This document shows positions 58,194-64,000 of a stretch of 64,000 nt of DNA, in pieces. The position numbers and the translations under genes are program-made. The notes beneath the pieces were generated by a model. The model worked only from the letters and a program-made list of their open reading frames with translations. It ran no database searches and was not told where the DNA came from. Each line of letters begins with the position of its first letter. The stretch's first letter is position 1. Where the stretch lies: contig CM072342.1 of the NCBI GenBank assembly GCA_036874045.1, positions 3,804,501-3,868,500 of the forward strand. The letters are read 5' to 3'. The DNA is from Cymodocea nodosa (Eukaryota > Streptophyta > Magnoliopsida > Alismatales > Cymodoceaceae).

Positions 58194-60967
58194 GGCACTC
58201 GTTATTTAATGTTGCCCATATGGTGTCATAGTGTCATCCATCTCGGCCCGCTACTGCCAATTCCCTGTAGCTTCTATTCTTCACGTGAATGCAGACACAG
58301 CACAGGTGCGACGGAAGGGAACGCAGGTAATTGTCAAAAGAAACTGGCCCAACTTGCGGGATTGTTGGAGTCGACACCATCTGGTGCTCTATTATTTTTT
58401 CATTTACCCCAGTGGAATATAGGCCCTTGTAAATTTTTTCAAAGCAAGAAGATTTGGTCCCACATCATTTTTCCAACGAAAAGAGAAAGATGGCGGCCCT
58501 GTATTTTTCGTTGAGAGGTAATTGCGACTTCTGCTTTGCCCGTTCCCAGGTTATGGCTCTTGGCAACATTCGATTCAGCTTGTTGCCAGAAAGGAACCGT
58601 GATCCTTCCTCAGGTACTTAAAAAGGACTAGACCAGAACGTTGTATATTTTTCGGTGGGGACAAGGACCTTGAATTCATGTCGATGGATTCTAACTTCTT
58701 CCTTGTGTTCTGCACGCTGGAACTCTCCCTGTAGCCTGTACTTTCTTTTTTCCAAAAGAAAGATCTTTTGTATATATAAATTTCAGGCCGAAAGCTTCCT
58801 TATCAAATCTTTTTTTTTTTTTTTTTTTTCTTTTCTTTTTGGTGAAGCTTCCGTATCAAATCTGACCATGTGTCTTTATTGCTCACTATCTTTTGTGCTT
58901 GAGATTATACTTGTGTAAAATTCGGTGGTTCCTTCCCCTCACATGGAATGTCATGTCATGTCATGCTGTGATAAATGAATATATGGAAAGAATTTGTTCA
59001 GTCTTCCAAGTTGTATGTCCTTTTACGGAAGTGGAATGGTTTTCTGGAGGGATAAAGATTTGTCGCTGACATGAACTTTAAAAGCCGTGGAGTATTCCAA
59101 AATTGATGGCTGCCGCAAATCCGTGATGTCACGCATGACCCCTGTTCATCCTCTTCATTATGGTAAAAGTTATCATATGCAGAAAACGACTTGTGTCTTT
59201 TAAATTTTGGATAGCAACTGTTGATCGGTGGATAAAAAATTCATTTCTAGCTTTCATTCTTTTTGCACATCCATCGGCAGAGCGCGGAGTTGTCTCTGCT
59301 GGAAGATACCGTTTATAAGAATCAGTGATACATGGCTGCGTCACACGTCAAGTTTGAAAGGAATTTTAAATTGACTGATACCACCAGGATGAGTTGGATT
59401 CTTCGTCCTTTTACTACCTTCATCTATCGATTCCTTGGTTATTTTTTGCTCGTCATGGAAACTGAAAAGCAAAGTGTCAACAATCTTGATGCTTTTTCTT
59501 TCTTGTACGTAGTGATTTTATGTAGACAAGCTGTTTTGTTTATAGGTTGTGTATAAAAAAGGAATGACCGTCTATTTAATCTAAGGTGTCTTTATCTTTT
59601 TTTAACTGAAAGTTGCAGAAGGATCTCACCATCAGGACTACTACTTCCAGCATATCATCGTAAAAGACTGAATGGAACACGTTCAAAGAATAAATATCAA
59701 CTTATATTTCTCAATTACAGGTACGTGCAAATCACAATTCAACAATAAAGATGACAAAACACCAATGAAAACGTGAATCATTATGCAAAAATAATTTTGA
59801 ACAGGTGAATCCTGGTACACCAACAGAACAAGCACAATGATCAAGACGAGAGGAGGAAGAAGGCATGACCCAAGATTTAGGGCCATTATCTTGAATTTGT
59901 TCATCATCCTCCTCCTTCAAGCTTCTGTAGTGATGAAAGAATAAATTTTATTTTGAAGTTGGGTCGCATGCCTTGATAGCTTCCTTCCATGTGATATATC
60001 TATCTTTTTAGCAAATGACATAGAAATTTTGTTTGTGTGACAAATGTAAACCTGTACTTGTTGTGTAAGTTACCTGTACTCTTTAAAAGATAACCAAACC
60101 ACCCAAAATCTCTTACTTCAAATCCCTTTGCTAGGGGCTGCTGTACAATGGTGTTTGGTTCTTCCACTACATCTGTGCCTATTATTAATATACCACCAAC
60201 ATAATTAAAACCTAAAAATATGCTACTCCATCTTTTCATTTCCTAAAAAACAGGGATGCATCAGCCCTGGATTCTTTGAAATTAATTTATGCCAAAACAA
60301 GTACTCTTCTAGTTTGTGGAGCCAAAAGCAGAGATTACACGTAATATTATTGATCTGCATAATTTCAACCAAATTAAAACAAAATTATACATAAGACACT
60401 ACAGTATCATGAAATTCTTAAACAGAAATATTCTGTTTCTCTGAATAAGAATATGTATATATATTTTTGGCAAGATAGCAAATAAAATTCATAATAAATA
60501 TTTATTTAATATGTGACAATGCGAAAAGACTAAAATTCGAATTTAATTGCGAACATGAGTCTAAAGATTCAAATTTATGTTAACATCATTGTAAAAATTC
60601 TATTTTTTTTTAATATTAAAAAATATGTATATAATCACAAGTTCCAAATTAAAGACTCGAACCAATGCTAATAATACGGTGAAAGTTTTCATTAACTTCA
60701 AGCTTTTTTTTTAATATTGTGATAAAAAATTAAATCATAAATCTCAAATTTTGGTAATAAACGCGACAAAAATTATTCGTCATCGCAAAAATATACTTTA
60801 CCATATCCAAGCAATAATTTTAAGTGGCATTTTCCTGCCGTACGTAAATAATTCCAGCGATAATCTCCACCTCCACTCATCGTGGACGTGGATCTCCTCC
60901 TCGTCTTCTCCCCCCCCCGCCTTCCGTTTTGCCCATCCCTGGAACCCTAACCCTACCAGCGCCAGCC
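58194..60967. other. 3' flank of the large gene, spacer, and MPP-beta promoter
   Basis: The first 700 bases are probably 3' UTR, with a T-run at about 58810-58829. No gene was recognised between 59000 and 60800. Just before the MPP-beta start, CCCTAACCCTA at about 60944-60954 is a telo-box-like motif. Confidence 0.45.
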
Positions 60968-61621
60968 ATGGCCATCCGGCACCTCCTCGCCCTTGCTCGC
61001 CGATCCCGCTACCCGCCCTCCCACCATCTCACCGCCCGAACCGTCACCACCGCCGTCGATTACGCCAAGGACGTCTCCCCTCCCGCCCAGGCTCCTCCCG
61101 TCCTTCACTACGATGTTCTCGCAGAGTCCGTCTCCTCCAAGATCAGGCGCCTCGATGACCCTGATCCCCGGTTCCTACGTTATGCCTCGCCCCACCCGAC
61201 CCTCGTCGATCACACGACCATCCTCTCCGCCCCGGAGACCCGCGTCACCACACTCCCCAGCGGCCTCCGGATCGCCACTGAGTCTACTCTCGCTTCGAAG
61301 ACGGCTACCGTCGGAGTCTGGATTGACGCTGGCAGCCGGTTCGAGACCGATGAGACCAATGGGACGGCTCATTTCCTCGAGCATATGATCTTCAAGGGGA
61401 CGAGTAATAGGACCGTGAGGCAGCTGGAGGAGGAGATTGAGAACATGGGAGGGCACCTTAATGCGTATACGTCCAGGGAGCAGACCACATACTATGCCAA
61501 GGTGCTAGAGAAAGACGTCCCCAAGGCTTTGGACATTCTTGCAGATATTCTGCAGAATTCGAGCTTCGATACAAACAGGATCAATAGGGAGAGAGATGTC
61601 ATTCTCCGCGAGATGGAGGAG
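60968..61621 (+). CDS. Mitochondrial processing peptidase beta subunit, exon 1 (gene continues beyond window)
   Basis: This first coding exon encodes 218 residues and ends GAGGAG before a GTAAAA donor. The N-terminus ([20 protein letters not shown]) is an Arg-rich presequence. The M16 metallopeptidase signature HFLEH is at 135-139 within [15 protein letters not shown], and the distal zinc ligand glutamate is most likely E215 in ILREMEE, 76 residues later. The stretch [20 protein letters not shown] is the conserved MPP-beta block. MPP-beta with MPP-alpha cleaves presequences of imported proteins; in plants the enzyme is built into the cytochrome bc1 complex. The zinc ligands show that this is the catalytic beta subunit rather than alpha. 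The remaining exons lie beyond the window, after an intron of at least 2.4 kb. Exon 1 is notably GC-rich. Confidence 0.92.
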
Positions 61622-62439
61622 GTAAAATGTCGTTTCTCGATTTGATTTTCGCCTCTAAGTTTTGTCGTTCCATGAATGATGTTTTTAGCTCCAGTGGATT
61701 AATTACCAGGGATCCGTTGTGCAAAAAGCAAAGAAAGAACTTTTAATACCTTGGTGGAGATAGATAAGTGTTCCTTTGTATGGATGTATGCTTTTTTTTC
61801 TTTCGATGGTAGATGTTGCCTTTTTCTACCACCTGGACTGCTCTAACTAACAGTGATGTGCTAAAATTTACCATCATATTTTTCTTCACATTGTTTTCTC
61901 CAATACTTTTTTTGTTTGGTGAGTGTTTTGAATGCCCTAAGTGTGAAATTCCGTTTGGTATTTTAATCAAACTTCCAGTGGAGTACAGGTACGATAATCA
62001 ACTGATGGTGTATGAACCTTGCCTTTCAATCAACTCTAAAATGCTATATTCTGTATTAGTTTATGTAAATTTAATTTTTCTATTATTTCAAATCTTGTAA
62101 TTTTCAATTTTCCTCCACCACTTTTAGCCTATCTAAATTTAGTGTTTCCAGTCTTTTCTTAGCACTGTCTTTCCAGTCTTTTAAATATGCTTAAATTATT
62201 TAGGCTGGTTATCTCACATTTTGTCCTTTACTGGTACTAGCATTAATCACTTTATTTTGGTGAAAGAATTCTTAATTTTCCTCTGAAAGTATTAGTGTTC
62301 GTCCATATTTGTATTTCATTTCAGCCACATTATTTTGAGCATGTTCTTTCTGAGCTTTCCAATAATTTTTGCCATAAAACTTAGTAATGTCCTGTATAAT
62401 TTCCTTAACATTTCTAGGTTTTCCTTTCAGCAACAGCAA

Positions 62440-62680
62440 CACAATAATCTCATTACATAAAGTTGGCTACATGAATCCTTTTCTTCCATATATTTTTATC
62501 TATGGTCAAATCTTTTGTTAAATTACATAAATTTTAACCTTTCTCACAATTCGTAACTAAGTAGTTTTAAGCTTTCTTCTACTTCTTTTAGTTTTTTCTG
62601 TACTAATTAATTCTCCTCTTTTAACTAGTGCATTATTTAGCCTCTTAAGGATGTAACCAAACTATTGAAGCCAATTTTCT
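62440..62680 (+). repeat. Retroelement 3'-tail-like repeat, second copy
   Basis: ATAATCTCATTACATAAAGT followed by TGGCTACATGAATCC and TTTTTATCTATGGTCAAATC parallels 57355-57560 in the same orientation, with further matches through GTACTAATTAATTC. Confidence 0.55.
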
Positions 62681-62959
62681 CTTATTGTATCTTTCATTAG
62701 TGCAATTCCTACTCTATTCCTAATGAAATTATTTTTTTAGCTTCTCCCTTATGGTATTCATGTATTAATTAATTCTAAGTTTTCTTTTATGATACAAAAT
62801 TTTAGCAGTATTTTTCCACTTCATCCAACGTGCTTTTAGAGTTTTAGTATCCTCATTTTTAGGCAACAAAGGTGTGCACCTTCCTTTTCATCCTCCGGTG
62901 ACCTTCCTTTGCCTTCTACTCCTTTGTCACTTCCTTTGAATCTTAAAATTCTAGAAGAA

Positions 62960-63450
62960 AGTGATGGCAAGGATGGAATTTTCTTGACACTGAGAATTTG
63001 TCTCTGTATATGCAGAGCCACTCTAGGTTGAGTCTAAATAGAAAGATGGCAACAATTCTTCTCAATACTCTGTTCTTGAAAATGTCAACCATGAATGGTT
63101 GTTTGATCTCCAACTCATCTAGAAGGCTGAAGAAAAGTGAATTAGTTGTGAACCAAATGATCAGCTAGAAAAAATGTGAAAATTTGTTCATAGATCAGCC
63201 TGGTGGTATCATCAGAAATGCTGAAAGGGTGTGGTAGCAGCAGGGAACCATCTGGGTGGTGGCAAGTATTGCTGCTCTTAGAACTCTGGAAAAAGCAATA
63301 GCAAGGTTGGAATTGACTTGAAGCCAATAATCTGTCCTTGTATATAGGAAGTTACTTTAGGTTGATGCTAAATAGAAAGGTAGCAACAATTCCTCTTGAT
63401 ACATATAATCTTGAAGATATCAACCATGGATGGTTGATGGATCTTTTATT
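62960..63450 (+). repeat. Degenerate direct duplication in the MPP-beta intron
   Basis: The unit at about 62960-63110 and the unit at about 63300-63450 share TCTAAATAGAAAGATGGCAA/GCTAAATAGAAAGGTAGCAA, CAACAATTC, TCAACCATGAATGGTTG/TCAACCATGGATGGTTG and CATCTAGAAG in the same order, about 340 bases apart. Confidence 0.65.
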
Positions 63451-63818
63451 CATCTAGAAGAACAGGAAGAAATGTGAATGATAGGCTTGATGAAGTGTGA
63501 TCACATCCATAAAAGGCTTATAGAAACTAAAAGAGGTAGACTAAAGCCAAAAATTACTTTTTTGGAAATAAAGAAAAGTATTTAAAATTACATAATTTAA
63601 CAGAAAATCTAGTTATGGGTAGAAATAAATGGAACAAGTAATCAACTGTACTAGCCCAGTTGGCTAGCAATATCGGTACTTGTAGTTCCCTCTAGGGTTC
63701 CATTCTTAGAGAATGAAACAATGCTACCATTAAAAAAAAGAAAGAAATGATTCATTTGCTTTGTTAAAAAAGGAAACAATTCACATGGCTGACTTTGCAT
63801 AGTAGGATTAAAGTTTTA

Positions 63819-63838
63819 GTTGTTGTTGTTGTTGTTGT
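63819..63838 (+). repeat. (GTT)n microsatellite
   Basis: A short GTT trinucleotide run; (AAC)n/(GTT)n runs often mark plant LINE/SINE tails. Confidence 0.7.
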
Positions 63839-64000
63839 ATGACTTATGTTTGACATGAAATGAACAGATTATTTGTTGAAGAAAGCGAAAATATCTGGTT
63901 GGATGTTTAACATTTTTGGTGTTTAAAGCTTCGTAATTTGTTTTGAACTGGAATTATGCTCTTAATTTATATCTAGGTTGGATTTTTGAAAGTGAACAGA

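Larger units (their letters stand above)
61622..64000 (+). other. Intron 1 of the MPP-beta gene (incomplete)
   Basis: AT-rich intron sequence with no second exon visible. It holds a retroelement-tail-like repeat (62440-62680), a degenerate direct duplication (about 62960-63110 and 63300-63450) and a (GTT)n run (about 63819-63838). Confidence 0.65.

Overview
This is a plant nuclear chromosome segment. It has spliced genes with GT-AG introns, AT-rich spacers and introns, plant-specific gene families and degenerate plant transposons. The very GC-rich 5' coding ends of several genes (PPR gene, MPP-beta exon 1, NINJA/AFP exon 1), set against AT-rich introns of 2-6 kb, suggest a monocot, probably a non-grass commelinid. 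That taxonomic call is inference. No tRNA, rRNA, CRISPR array or bacterial-style operon was seen.

Layout. 1-2.65 kb: AT-rich spacer and an internally deleted PIF/Harbinger element with the C-terminal fragment of a transposase. 2.98-4.16 kb (-): a seven-exon DUF2039/C9orf85-like zinc-ribbon gene, with a duplicated site-II promoter module behind it. 4.4-7.1 kb: spacer. 7.68-18.42 kb (+): a LONGIFOLIA/TRM1-2-like gene whose 6.3-kb first intron holds an antisense, decayed Ty1/copia element with 155-bp LTRs and a TGCCT target-site duplication. 19.48-20.16 kb: an orphan GC-rich, promoter-like island. 21.3-25.5 kb: a decayed PIF/Harbinger element carrying remnants of both proteins (Myb/SANT-like and DDE transposase). 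26.8-30.7 kb (+): a NINJA/AFP-family EAR co-repressor adaptor gene behind G-box/ABRE motifs. 33.3-39.4 kb (+): a mitochondrial-type glycine-rich RRM protein. Its 5.1-kb third intron holds two inverted copies of one MITE family, a LINE remnant and other repeats, and its C-terminus looks frameshifted. 40.9-43.0 kb (-): an intronless P-class PPR gene. 44.9-46.2 kb (-): a PDCB-type X8/CBM43 GPI-anchored callose-binding protein. 50.9-58.2 kb (+): a very large conserved plant protein of unknown function ('dentin sialophosphoprotein-related' family) that appears to lack its usual N-terminus, downstream of a 41-base G run. 60.97 kb to the window end (+): exon 1 of the mitochondrial processing peptidase beta subunit, followed by a long repeat-bearing intron.

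The genes do not form a pathway; they are ordinary independent plant loci. Three of them (glycine-rich RRM, PPR, MPP-beta) are probably mitochondrial. I found no undescribed multi-gene system. The most informative oddities are the hidden multi-exon DUF2039 gene, the inverted MITE pair inside one intron, the likely one-base shift at the RRM protein C-terminus, the missing N-terminus of the large unknown protein, and the two decayed PIF/Harbinger loci with related transposases. Exon borders were read by eye from splice consensus, reading frame and family similarity. No database search was run, and family names come from recalled similarity.
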